This document shows positions 1 to 8,135 of a DNA stretch of 64,000 nt, one piece after another. A program made the translations under genes and the position numbers. The stretch lies in contig JAUILL010000001.1 of assembly GCA_030433335.1 (NCBI GenBank), positions 1-64,000 of the forward strand, written 5' to 3'. Below the pieces are notes generated by a model. It made no database searches. It was not told the DNA's origin and was given only the letters and a program-made list of their open reading frames with translations. Each line of letters opens with the position of its first letter. Within the stretch, counting starts at the first letter, position 1. The stretch is from Alphaproteobacteria bacterium (GTDB lineage Bacteria > Pseudomonadota > Alphaproteobacteria > Rhodobacterales > Rhodobacteraceae).

Positions 1-56
1 TCTCGAAGCGAAGACGCCCATAGTTCCAGCATCTCTTCTATCGCCAAACCTGCCAT
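1..56 (-). mobile_element. 5' end of a transposase gene (IS701-like), cut by window edge
   Basis: An open frame starts at the ATG complementary to 54-56 and runs off the left edge without a stop. Its 18 visible residues begin MAGLAIEEMLELWASSLR. The segment ELWASSLR is, from memory, the typical N-terminus of IS701/DDE transposases common in Alphaproteobacteria. Only this short piece is visible, so the family call is tentative. If correct, one end of the insertion sequence lies between 57 and 135, immediately upstream of the ModE-like gene. I could not delimit a terminal inverted repeat. Confidence 0.5.
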
Positions 57-135
57 CCATGACCCTCTCATTATCATGGTAAGGCATTGATTCAGAGATC
101 ACGACAAAGCGCAACTGTAATGCTAGGCTCTGGCT

Positions 136-501
136 ATGTCTGATCACACCTCTCGCCTTAGAATTCGCATTGTTTTTGATGACGGTGGGGTTTTGGGCCC
201 TGGCAAAGCCGACTTGCTGGCCCTGATCCAAGAAACAGGCTCGATCTCGGCAGCGGGACGCGCCATGGAAATGAGCTACAAGCGGGCATGGTCTTTGGTG
301 GGTGAGCTAAATGCTTTGTTCTATGCACCTCTTGTTGAAAGCGCACGGGGTGGAGCGAAGGGGGGCGGCGCGATGCTCACGCTCTTAGGGGCAGAGGTTC
401 TGGCGCTTTACCGACAGGTCGAGGCCGCCTCTGCCGAAGCGGGGCACGCCGAACTCGCTCGGCTGAACGGGCTTCGAGTGGATATGTCCGGTGGAAAATA
501 A
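136..501 (+). CDS. ModE-like winged-helix regulator (DNA-binding domain only)
   Basis: A 121-residue protein with a LysR/ModE-type winged helix: the stretch around residues 25-60 (TGSISAAGRAMEMSYKRAW) is the typical recognition-helix region of ModE N-termini. Classical ModE is about 260 residues with two C-terminal Mop/TOBE molybdate-binding domains; those are absent here, so it is a short ModE-like protein. It lies 61 bp upstream of modA on the same strand, so control of modABC by molybdenum status is likely, although how it would sense molybdate is not evident. The nearby left-edge transposase suggests its promoter region may have been changed by an insertion. Confidence 0.85.
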   Translation: MSDHTSRLRIRIVFDDGGVLGPGKADLLALIQETGSISAAGRAMEMSYKRAWSLVGELNALFYAPLVESARGGAKGGGAMLTLLGAEVLALYRQVEAASAEAGHAELARLNGLRVDMSGGK

Positions 502-562
502 CGGTTGACGACAAGGTCGCTGACTGCCCTTATTTCTATCGCAAACCGAAACGGAGGCCCCA

Positions 563-1348
563 TTGCGTCTATCACGCCGAAAATTCGGATTTCTCTGCGC
601 GGCGGCAACCTTCGGGGCCGCAAGTTCAGCAGGGGCATCGGACGTTCCCGTGATTGCAGTGGCTTCGGATTTATCATTTGCAATCAGTGAGCTGGCGGGT
701 GCTTTTCATGCTTCAACAGGTCTTGAAATTCGCTATACGCTAGGGGCAACCGGCAACTTAGCCCGTCAAATTCGCGCCGGTGCACCCTTTGAGATGTTTA
801 TGGCTGCCGACGAGCGATTTGTCTCTGAGTTGGCGCGTGATGGGCTGACCCGTGATACCGGCCAGCTGTATGCCGAGGGGCGCGTGGCGATCATCGTACC
901 GGAGAACAGCCGCCTTCGTCCCGACCAAACCTTGGAAGATTTGCGCACGGCTTTAGAGAGCGGGACGCTGGGTCGCTTTGCGATCGCCAATCCAGAACAT
1001 GCGCCATACGGGCAACGCGCGCAGGAAGCGTTGGAACATGCGGGCCTGTGGGAGGCAATTCAGCCCCATCTCGTGCTTGGCGAGAACGTCGCGCAGGCCG
1101 CGCAGTTTGCTGTTTCAGGGAGCACCGATGGCGGGATTATCGCCCATTCGCTCGCGCTTGCGCCGGATCTGGCGACAATAGGCCGGTCGGCTCTGATCCC
1201 GTCCGATTGGCATGCGCCCTTGCTGCAGCGGATGGTTCTGATGCCTGATGCAGGGCCGGTGGCCGAAGCTTTTTACGCCTATGTTCAATCCCCCGAGGGC
1301 ATCCGTATTCTGAGCGCACACGGGTTTTCAATGCCGCAGGGTCAGTGA
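563..1348 (+). CDS. modA: Molybdate ABC transporter, periplasmic binding protein
   Basis: A 261-residue periplasmic solute-binding protein for molybdate/tungstate. The N-terminus carries a signal sequence with twin arginines (RRKFGF from residue 5) ending near ASSAGA, suggesting Tat or Sec export. The mature part has the ModA motifs ASDLSFAISEL, LGATGNLARQI and FEMFMAADERF. I use the TTG at 563 because a GGAGG lies 5 bases upstream (553-557) and this start gives a complete signal peptide. The stop overlaps the modB start in an ATGA. The context with ModB and ModC makes the assignment firm. Confidence 0.93.
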   Translation: MRLSRRKFGFLCAAATFGAASSAGASDVPVIAVASDLSFAISELAGAFHASTGLEIRYTLGATGNLARQIRAGAPFEMFMAADERFVSELARDGLTRDTGQLYAEGRVAIIVPENSRLRPDQTLEDLRTALESGTLGRFAIANPEHAPYGQRAQEALEHAGLWEAIQPHLVLGENVAQAAQFAVSGSTDGGIIAHSLALAPDLATIGRSALIPSDWHAPLLQRMVLMPDAGPVAEAFYAYVQSPEGIRILSAHGFSMPQGQ

Positions 1349-2016
1349 TGGATTGGAGCGCCCTTTTTCTGTCTTTGCGATTGGCGGGTTGGACGGTCGC
1401 TTTGCTGTTGCCGATCTCGGTGTTGTTTGGGCGCTTGTTGGCCTACCGGCGGTTCCGAGGAAAAGCGTTGGCCGAGGGGCTGATCATGTTGCCACTTGTA
1501 CTCCCGCCGACGGTTTTCGGCTACTACTTGCTGGTGGTCATGGGGCGCGGTGCGCCTCTGGGAGAGGCGTGGTATCACCTTTTCGGGCATCCCTTGGTAT
1601 TCAGCTTCGAAGGACTGGTGCTGGCTTCGGTGATCTTCAATCTGCCCTTTGCGATCCAGCCCGCGCAGCGTGGGTTCGAAGCCGTGCCGCAAGACGTCAG
1701 AGAGGCCGCCGCGTGTTGCGGGATGTCCCCATGGAGGAGTTTGCTGCGGGTTGAGCTGCCTCTGGCGTGGCCCGGTTTGATGACGGCCATGGTGCTGACC
1801 TTTGCCCACACGCTGGGGGAGTTCGGCATCGTGCTCATGGTGGGTGGGTCTATTCCGGGCGAAACACGGACGATCGCGATCGCGATTTATGATCGGGTGC
1901 AGGCGTTTGATTATGACAGCGCGGCGGTGATGTCGGCGGTTCTGGTCGGCATTTCCCTGTTCACCATTGGCGTGACCTATTTGCTCTCTGCGCGTGTGGG
2001 GCGGCGATTGTCATGA
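1348..2016 (+). CDS. modB: Molybdate ABC transporter, permease
   Basis: A 222-residue inner-membrane permease with about five hydrophobic segments. The EAA loop contacting the ATPase is visible as EAAACCGMSPWRSLLRVELP, followed by TFAHTLGEFGIVLMVGGSIPG, which is characteristic of ModB/CysT permeases. The ATG at 1348 overlaps the modA stop (ATGA); a GTG three bases earlier is an alternative start adding one residue. The gene ends in another ATGA overlap with modC, so the three transporter genes are translationally coupled. Confidence 0.93.
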   Translation: MDWSALFLSLRLAGWTVALLLPISVLFGRLLAYRRFRGKALAEGLIMLPLVLPPTVFGYYLLVVMGRGAPLGEAWYHLFGHPLVFSFEGLVLASVIFNLPFAIQPAQRGFEAVPQDVREAAACCGMSPWRSLLRVELPLAWPGLMTAMVLTFAHTLGEFGIVLMVGGSIPGETRTIAIAIYDRVQAFDYDSAAVMSAVLVGISLFTIGVTYLLSARVGRRLS

Positions 2017-3095
2017 GCCTGACGTTCGCAGCGCAGGCGGTGGCCCCGATCCCGCTAGACTTAGAGTTCGAGGCAAAGGCGGGCGAAGTGCTGGCCTTGG
2101 TAGGGCATTCGGGGTCGGGTAAAACCACGATCTTGCGAAGTATTGCGGGGCTTTGGACGCCGTCGGCCGCGCGGGTGTCTTGTGCGGGCGCCAAATGGCT
2201 GGATACCGCGGGCAAAGTGAATGTCCCCACCCATCAGCGGCGCGTTGGGGTGGTTTTTCAGAACTACGCGCTTTTCCCTCACATGACTGCGCTGGGGAAC
2301 GTCATGTCTGCGCTGCCATCGGATGTGCGCGACAAAGCTCAAGCCGCCAAAGAGTGGTTGGCGCGTGTGAACCTGCCGGATCTGGCGGATCGTCGGCCCG
2401 CTGAGTTGTCCGGCGGGCAGCAGCAGCGTGTTGCTTTGGCGCGGGCTTTGGCGCGTGCGCCAGATGTTTTGCTCTTGGATGAGCCGTTTTCGGCGGTGGA
2501 TCGCGCCACCCGAGACCGGCTCCACGCTGAACTCTTGGCCTTGCGCGCGGATTTGAAAATGCCTGTCATTCTGGTGACACACGATATGGCCGAGGCGCAG
2601 GCGCTTGCCGATCGGATGGTTGTGATTGAAAAGGGCCGCGTGATCCGCCAAGGGGCGACAGCCGAAGTGATGTCAGATCCGGCGGCCTTGCGGGCGATGG
2701 GGTTGCGCGATCTGGCCTCGATGCTCAGCGCGCGCGTTGTGAAGCACGAAGAGGACGGCCTGACGCAGTTGCTGACAGCGACCGGCCCGATCTGGCTGCC
2801 CCGTGTGAAGGCCGAAGTAGGCTCTTCTTTGCGGGTGCGTATTCTAGCACACGAAGTGATACTGTCGCGCGACCGTCCCGTTGGCCTGTCCGCGCAGAAC
2901 ATCTTGCCTGCGGTTGTGGATCGGATCGTGCCAGGCGAAGGGCCGGGCGTCGTGGTGCATCTGGCGATTGGCACGGACGAGGTTCTGGCTCGGATCACCA
3001 GACGCGCGGCGCGCGATCTGGAACTGGCGGTCGGGCAGCCTTGCCACGTGATCCTGAAATCCATGTCTGTTGCGCGGGACCACGTTCGGGGCTAG
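2013..3095 (+). CDS. modC: Molybdate ABC transporter, ATP-binding protein
   Basis: A 360-residue ATPase. Walker A (GHSGSGKTT) is at residues 31-39, the ABC signature LSGGQ at 132-136 and Walker B LLLDEP at 153-158, followed by the switch histidine in LVTHD. The C-terminal third contains a Mop/TOBE domain (SAQNILPAVV), the oxyanion-binding regulatory domain usual in ModC. Length matches the family (about 350-370). It powers molybdate import with ModA and ModB. It ends 9 bp before the convergent channel gene. Confidence 0.93.
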   Translation: MSLTFAAQAVAPIPLDLEFEAKAGEVLALVGHSGSGKTTILRSIAGLWTPSAARVSCAGAKWLDTAGKVNVPTHQRRVGVVFQNYALFPHMTALGNVMSALPSDVRDKAQAAKEWLARVNLPDLADRRPAELSGGQQQRVALARALARAPDVLLLDEPFSAVDRATRDRLHAELLALRADLKMPVILVTHDMAEAQALADRMVVIEKGRVIRQGATAEVMSDPAALRAMGLRDLASMLSARVVKHEEDGLTQLLTATGPIWLPRVKAEVGSSLRVRILAHEVILSRDRPVGLSAQNILPAVVDRIVPGEGPGVVVHLAIGTDEVLARITRRAARDLELAVGQPCHVILKSMSVARDHVRG

Positions 3096-3104
3096 GGGCC
3101 GAGG

Positions 3105-3962
3105 TCACACAGTTCCTTCGGTCTCGATGTGGATGACGGTGCCGCAATGCTTGCAGTGCACGGCGTCTGCGTCGTGCAAGACCAGCCCGCAGACCTCGCA
3201 CTCCTGCCGAACTTTGGATGGCCGGAACAGCACTTGCAGCAGGCGCAAGAAAAGCGTGACCCCAAAGATCATCACGAGCACGGACAGAAGCCGCCCCCAA
3301 GGGCCGCTCAAGGTAATGTCGCCGAACCCCGTCGTCGTCAGGGTTGTCACAGTGAAATACAGGGCGTCGACGTAGTTCTTGATCTCGGGATTAATGCCGA
3401 ACTGGGTCGCGTAGATCAGGCCTGTCATGATGAACAGGAACACGCCAAGGTTCATCGAGGACAGAATGATGTCTTCGTTCCGGCGAAAGTAGCTGAAATC
3501 CTGCCGAAGCCGCGCCAGTGTCTGGTAGGTGTGGAGCAGTCTTAGCGTGCGTAGGACGCGCAAGAACCCGAGCCCTTCGCCCGCGATCGGAGCCAAGAAC
3601 GACGCCACCGACACGATATCCGCCCATGTGGACAGTCTGGTCAGGTACTGGAATTTCTGACGTTCGATCCAGAAGCGGACGCCAAAGTCGAACAAAATCA
3701 GGACGCCAAAAACAACATCGATCATCTCGATCAGTGTAGTGTGGGTGAAGAATGACGTGACGACCACAAAGCCGATGGTCACCAGATCAAAGATCAGCAA
3801 TGCGTAGCGGAATGTGTGGGCGGCGTGGGTGTCGCCTTCGTACAGGGCTCTGATGCGGTCCAACACGGGGGTACGCCTCTTGGGTTGTTTCCCAAAGACT
3901 TGCACAGGGTTCAGCCCGTGACCAGTGATGTGGATCAATTGGCCCGCACCATTTTGCGGCAC
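3105..3962 (-). CDS. Voltage-gated-type potassium channel with C-terminal zinc ribbon
   Basis: An ion-transport-domain protein with six predicted membrane segments. An S4-like helix with arginines every third residue (LRVLRTLRLLHTY) precedes the pore, and the selectivity filter reads TTTGFGD, a K+ filter in which GYG is replaced by GFG. After the last membrane helix comes a soluble tail with CEVC and CKHC, a C-x2-C-x12-C-x2-C zinc ribbon. The start is uncertain: the frame opens with a GTG at 3962, but a later GTG (about residue 33) could be used. It is likely to move K+ across the inner membrane. The zinc ribbon suggests assembly or metal/redox sensing, which is inference. Confidence 0.85.
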   Translation of the reverse strand: MPQNGAGQLIHITGHGLNPVQVFGKQPKRRTPVLDRIRALYEGDTHAAHTFRYALLIFDLVTIGFVVVTSFFTHTTLIEMIDVVFGVLILFDFGVRFWIERQKFQYLTRLSTWADIVSVASFLAPIAGEGLGFLRVLRTLRLLHTYQTLARLRQDFSYFRRNEDIILSSMNLGVFLFIMTGLIYATQFGINPEIKNYVDALYFTVTTLTTTGFGDITLSGPWGRLLSVLVMIFGVTLFLRLLQVLFRPSKVRQECEVCGLVLHDADAVHCKHCGTVIHIETEGTV

Positions 3963-3976
3963 GGGCCAAGTCTGAG

Positions 3977-5095
3977 TCAGAGTTGCGCCAGCATCTCTGC
4001 GGCGGGGGTATAGGGCAGGTTCTGCGCGACAGAGACAGGCTCGCAGGTGACGACGCCCTTGGCCACGTTCAGACCGTTCAGTAGGTGCGGGTCGCGGCGC
4101 AGGGCCTCGGCGACACCCAGATCAGCCAGCTGCAACAGGTGGGGCAGGGTGGCGTTGTTCAGAGCATAGGTCGAGGTGCGGGCCACCGCGCCGGGCATGT
4201 TGGCGACGCAGTAGTGCACGATGCCTTCTTCGATGTAGATCGGGTCGGCGTGGGTGGTCGCGTGAGAGGTCTCGAAGCAGCCGCCTTGGTCGATGGCCAC
4301 GTCCACCAGGACCGCGCCGGGCTGCATGGTTTTAAGCATCTCGCGGGTAACCAGTTTCGGAGCTGCTGCACCGGGGATCAGGACCGCGCCCACGATCACG
4401 TCGGCATCTTTGATTGCGGCTTCCAGTAGGCCCGCGCTCGAGTAGACGGTTTTCACCGCGCCGCCGAACTGTTGGTCAATGCTTTCAAGTACATCGTTCG
4501 AGCGGTCCAGAATGGTAACATCCGCGCCAAGGCCCACTGCCATCTGCGCCGCGTTCCGACCGACGACACCACCGCCGATGATGACCACCTTGCCGGGCGC
4601 CACACCAGGCACACCACCAAGCAGGACACCGCGGCCGCCTTTGACCTTCTCCAGCGCGGCAGCGCCCGCTTGGATCGACATACGGCCTGCAACCTGCGAC
4701 ATTGGTTTGAGCAGGGGCAGCCCACCGCGAGCAGAGGTGACCGTCTCGTAGGCGATGCAGGTCGCGCCAGAGGCGATCAGGTCATTGGTCTGCGGCGCAT
4801 CGGGGGCAAGGTGCAGATAGGTGTACAGGGTCTGGTCCGCACGCAGGCGTTTGCGCTCGATTTCCTGAGGTTCTTTGACTTTGACGATGATGTCAGCGGT
4901 CTCGAAAACCTCATCCACGCTGACGATCGTCGCGCCCGCCGCGATGTAATCTTCGTCGCTGGCGCCGATGCCTTCGCCTGCACCGGCTTCCATCGTCACG
5001 CTGTGACCATGAAGAACCAGATCCGCCGCGCTCTCGGGGGTGAGGCCGACGCGGTACTCGTGGTTCTTGATTTCTTTGGGGCAACCGATACGCAT
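3977..5095 (-). CDS. ald: Alanine dehydrogenase
   Basis: A 372-residue NAD-dependent L-alanine dehydrogenase (L-alanine to pyruvate and ammonium). It opens with [20 protein letters not shown], as nearly all Ald proteins do. The expected active-site residues are R15, K74 and H95, and the dinucleotide-binding glycines GGGVVG lie at 174-179. The frame stays open far upstream, but the ATG at 5095 has a GGAG ribosome site (complement of 5101-5105) and matches the family start and length, so the upstream extension is not coding. An AraC-type gene is divergent from it across 213 bp. Confidence 0.95.
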   Translation of the reverse strand: MRIGCPKEIKNHEYRVGLTPESAADLVLHGHSVTMEAGAGEGIGASDEDYIAAGATIVSVDEVFETADIIVKVKEPQEIERKRLRADQTLYTYLHLAPDAPQTNDLIASGATCIAYETVTSARGGLPLLKPMSQVAGRMSIQAGAAALEKVKGGRGVLLGGVPGVAPGKVVIIGGGVVGRNAAQMAVGLGADVTILDRSNDVLESIDQQFGGAVKTVYSSAGLLEAAIKDADVIVGAVLIPGAAAPKLVTREMLKTMQPGAVLVDVAIDQGGCFETSHATTHADPIYIEEGIVHYCVANMPGAVARTSTYALNNATLPHLLQLADLGVAEALRRDPHLLNGLNVAKGVVTCEPVSVAQNLPYTPAAEMLAQL

Positions 5096-5308
5096 TATAT
5101 TCTCCTGAATTCGCGTTAACCCAATGATGCGCCCGATTGTCGCGCATGTGTTTCGAATTTCGGTGTGAGTAATTGAATTTTGCGAAGATACGTGCGCTTT
5201 AGACATATTAATGCGAAGAAAATTCGAGAAAATAATTTCTGCGCCGCAGTATGGCCCGTTCGGGATTCGCGCATTGCCCGAGTGCGGCGCCTCTGGCACA
5301 TTTCGCGC

Positions 5309-6157
5309 ATGACCGACGCGCATCCTATTCCCAGCTTCAACCTGTTCGGAGAGACCACGGTTTTTCCCGACGTGGTCCATTGCGAGCAATATTATGACCG
5401 CGCCGCGCAGCATGATTGGGCGATCTCGGCGCACCGGCACGATCAGATGGCGCAGCTGTTTGTTATGGACGAAGGCGGGGCCGAGGTGTCTCTGGATGGG
5501 GCAACCGAACGCCTGAACACGGGACACTATCTGTTCGTTCCGCCGCATGTGGTGCACGGATTTAACTTCGCGCGGGGGTCGCAGGGGGTCGTGATCTCTT
5601 TCCCGACTAGCGTATTTCTCGGGCTGGCGGGCGAAGGTGGGCAGATCACCAGCGCCTTGTCCCGCCCGTTCTTGGGGCAGATCACAGCGGAAGTCGGGGC
5701 GCTCTGTTCGGTGCTCTCGACCTTATTCGCGGGACGCGGGGCGTATCGTGCGCAAAGCCTTGTGTCGACCGCGCAGGCCATCCTGTCCTTGGTGGCCGAG
5801 GCGAGTCCGGTCGAAATGGGCGACGGTGCAGACGACCGGCTCAAACGTTTGGACGCCCTGATCGCGCAGCATATGGCCGAGGGGTGGAGCGCGCGGGACT
5901 ACGCCGATGCCTTGTCCATCACGACGGGACATCTGAGTCGGCTTTGCCGGAACGCGACAGGGCAGGGCGCGGCGGTCTATATCGAGGCTGCGATGATGGC
6001 AGAGGCCCGCCGACTGCTGGCGTTCACCCGTTTGCAGGTCTCCGAAGTGGGATACAGGCTTGGGTTTTCCGACCCCTCCTATTTCTCGAAACGGTTCAAA
6101 GCGAAAGAGGGGCTGACCCCGCTGATGTACAAGGCGCGATTTGCGCCAGAGGTTTGA
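5309..6157 (+). CDS. AraC-family regulator, PobR-like
   Basis: A 282-residue protein with an N-terminal cupin (HRHDQMAQLFVMDEGGA, then FVPPHVVHGF) and a C-terminal double helix-turn-helix (TGHLSRLCRNATGQG, then VGYRLGFSDPSYFSKRFK). The opening PSFNLFGET and the domain layout resemble PobR, the activator of 4-hydroxybenzoate hydroxylase. The ATG at 5309 gives the normal family length; an upstream in-frame start would add a basic, unconserved leader. It may answer to 4-hydroxybenzoate or a related aromatic acid, which the adjacent hydroxycinnamate operon should produce, or it may control ald. No pobA is present in the window. Confidence 0.8.
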   Translation: MTDAHPIPSFNLFGETTVFPDVVHCEQYYDRAAQHDWAISAHRHDQMAQLFVMDEGGAEVSLDGATERLNTGHYLFVPPHVVHGFNFARGSQGVVISFPTSVFLGLAGEGGQITSALSRPFLGQITAEVGALCSVLSTLFAGRGAYRAQSLVSTAQAILSLVAEASPVEMGDGADDRLKRLDALIAQHMAEGWSARDYADALSITTGHLSRLCRNATGQGAAVYIEAAMMAEARRLLAFTRLQVSEVGYRLGFSDPSYFSKRFKAKEGLTPLMYKARFAPEV

Positions 6158-6493
6158 CGGTCTGCTCTTGCCAACGGCAAGCTTGACGGGACGCGCTAGG
6201 ACTTCTCGGTTTGGTTGCAGGACGTTGGGCGCCATTTCGAGATAACGCCACCCATCGCTCGGCTCTTTTCATACTTCCAGATGATGCACGAATAGTACCA
6301 GTCTGCGCTCAGTTCATCTATTTTCAATGCATGTTTTCTCGTCCACCTTCTGTGGCAGGAGGAGTGTCTGTCATTCGTAAATCGTTCTGAGGTGAAGGGT
6401 GTGCGTTGGCTGACAGGGACGTGATGGGGCGATAATTGTTCATTGACAGAACAATTAATTCCATGACACGTTTCAGGCAACGGGAGGACATTC
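6158..6493. other. Intergenic control region of the hydroxycinnamate operon
   Basis: 336 bp with no credible gene. It contains a small hairpin just after the AraC gene (CTTGCC at 6167-6172 with GGCAAG at 6176-6181, no U-tract) and a long perfect inverted repeat near its downstream end (6433-6457, listed separately). The remaining AT-richer middle part (6230-6430) probably holds the promoter of the following ten-gene operon, but I could not pick convincing -35/-10 boxes. Confidence 0.6.
6433..6457. promoter_or_regulatory. Inverted repeat, candidate MarR (CouR-type) operator
   Basis: Perfect 9-bp arms TAATTGTTC and GAACAATTA separated by 7 bases, 36 bp upstream of the first gene of the operon (ATG 6494). 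AT-rich palindromes of this size are typical MarR operators, and a MarR gene lies inside the operon at 11050. The pairing of the two is inference. Confidence 0.65.
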
Positions 6494-7261
6494 ATGGATA
6501 TCAAGGGCAAAGTAGCGCTTGTCACCGGCGGTGGCAGCGGACTTGGAGAGGCAACCGCGCGCCGTCTGGCCGCCGCAGGCGCCAAAGTTGCAGTCGTCGA
6601 TCTGTCGCAAGAACGTGCTGACGCTGTGGCCAATAGCATCGGCGGTGTGGGCATCGCGGCGGACGTCTCGAATGCAGAGCAGGTTGAGGCAGGCTTTGCC
6701 AAAGCGTCCGAAGTTTTGGGCGCAACCCCAGCAATTGTTGTCAGTTGCGCAGGCATCGGGACCGCATCGCGCATCCTGCCGCGGGACGGATCGCTGACCA
6801 TCGACAGCTTTGCCTTGGCGCTGAAGGTCAACCTCTTGGGCACCTACACCGTCCTGAACATCGCAGCCCGCGAGATGGCCAAGGTCAACCCGCTGGACGA
6901 AGACGGCTCGCGCGGTGTGATCATCAATACTTCGTCCGTCGCGTTCGAGGATGGCCAGATCGGGCAGGCGGCATATTCGGCGTCCAAGGGTGGCGTCGCC
7001 TCGATGACCTTGCCTGCCGCACGTGAACTGGCGCGGTTTGGCATCCGCGTGATGGCCATCGCACCGGGTCTGTTCGAGACCGCCATGAGCGCCGGACTGC
7101 CCGACGACATTCGCGCCGAGATTTGCAAAAGCATCCCGTTCCCGAGCCGGATGGGCATGCCCGACGAGTACGCACGTCTGGTTGAGCAAATCGTCGAAAA
7201 TTCCATGCTGAACGGCACCGTCATCCGTCTGGATGCCTCTGCCCGTATGCCAGCCAAGTAA
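6494..7261 (+). CDS. SDR dehydrogenase, 3-hydroxyacyl-CoA dehydrogenase type
   Basis: A 255-residue short-chain dehydrogenase resembling type II 3-hydroxyacyl-CoA dehydrogenases (HSD10-like). The cofactor glycines TGGGSGLG are at 11-18, the NAD-selecting aspartate at about 36, the catalytic serine at 147-148, Y161 and K165. In this operon it would oxidise the beta-hydroxy-aryl-propionyl-CoA formed by the hydratase to the beta-keto thioester, the CouN role in Rhodococcus p-hydroxycinnamate catabolism. First gene of the operon, with GGGAGG upstream; 15 bp before the hydratase gene. Confidence 0.85.
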   Translation: MDIKGKVALVTGGGSGLGEATARRLAAAGAKVAVVDLSQERADAVANSIGGVGIAADVSNAEQVEAGFAKASEVLGATPAIVVSCAGIGTASRILPRDGSLTIDSFALALKVNLLGTYTVLNIAAREMAKVNPLDEDGSRGVIINTSSVAFEDGQIGQAAYSASKGGVASMTLPAARELARFGIRVMAIAPGLFETAMSAGLPDDIRAEICKSIPFPSRMGMPDEYARLVEQIVENSMLNGTVIRLDASARMPAK

Positions 7262-7276
7262 GAAGAAAGAACTCCG

Positions 7277-8050
7277 ATGTCCGAGAGCACCGAATTCCTG
7301 AAGGTCGAGATTGATGGCGCGATCGCCACTCTGACCATGAACCGCCCCGGCAAGCGCAACGCCATGTGCGACGAGTTGCTGGATGCCATCGACGCGTTTT
7401 TCTCGAACCCGCCCGAAGGGGTGCGCGTTGTCATCCTGACTGGCACCGAAGGGCACTATTGCTCTGGCCTCGATCTGTCCGAACATGTGGCCCGCAACGC
7501 CGAAGGCACCATGCGCCACAGCCGCAACTGGCATCGTGTGATGGACCTGATCCAATTCAGCGGGTTGCCTGTGATCTCGGCCATGTATGGCGCGGTGATC
7601 GGCGGCGGCCTGGAAATGGCGACCAGCACACACGTACGCATTGCTGAACCCAGCACCATCTTCCAGCTGCCCGAAGGGATGCGTGGCATCTTTGTGGGCG
7701 GCGGCGCGACTGTGCGCGTGGGGCGGATCCTTGGCGCGGATCGGATGTGTGAAATGATGCTTACGGGGCGCAAGTACAACGCGGACGAGGGCTTCACCCT
7801 TGGTCTGACCCACTATTCGGTCGGCGAAGGCGAGGCGATGCCGCTGGCCCGTAAGCTGGCGGCCAAGATTGCGAAGAATGCAAGCCTTTCCAATTACATG
7901 ATGATCAACGCGATCAGCCGGATTGGCGATATGTCCAAAGCAGACGGTCTGTTCACCGAGAGCCTGTGCGCCGCGGTGTCCCAGACCAGCGAGGACGCCG
8001 AAGAGGGCCTGAAAGCCTTCCTCGAGAAGCGTGCGCCGGTCTTCCGGTAA
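7277..8050 (+). CDS. Enoyl-CoA hydratase/isomerase (crotonase) family protein
   Basis: A 257-residue crotonase. The oxyanion-hole segments are CSGLDL (about 62-67) and GAVIGGGLEM (105-114), with an acidic residue at E133 in LPEGMRG where crotonase catalytic glutamates lie. In context it probably hydrates the double bond of feruloyl- or p-coumaroyl-CoA. It could instead be a hydratase-lyase releasing vanillin, but a dehydrogenase and a hydrolase in the same operon favour the beta-oxidation-like route, and no vanillin dehydrogenase is nearby. Confidence 0.83.
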   Translation: MSESTEFLKVEIDGAIATLTMNRPGKRNAMCDELLDAIDAFFSNPPEGVRVVILTGTEGHYCSGLDLSEHVARNAEGTMRHSRNWHRVMDLIQFSGLPVISAMYGAVIGGGLEMATSTHVRIAEPSTIFQLPEGMRGIFVGGGATVRVGRILGADRMCEMMLTGRKYNADEGFTLGLTHYSVGEGEAMPLARKLAAKIAKNASLSNYMMINAISRIGDMSKADGLFTESLCAAVSQTSEDAEEGLKAFLEKRAPVFR

Positions 8051-8135
8051 CGCCACGAGATTTGTCCGTCCCAAAGAGGAGGGGGCGGACACCCAGATTT
8101 CATTCGACCCACAGGACGATAGGGAGGCCCTGAGA

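Noticed and set aside
5096..5557. N-terminal extension of the alanine dehydrogenase frame
   Set aside because: The extension overlaps the divergent AraC gene, and the conserved Ald start with a good ribosome site lies at 5095.
6167..6181. Hairpin after the AraC gene as a terminator
   Set aside because: Six-bp stem with 3-base loop but no T-run; kept only as a note in the intergenic entry.
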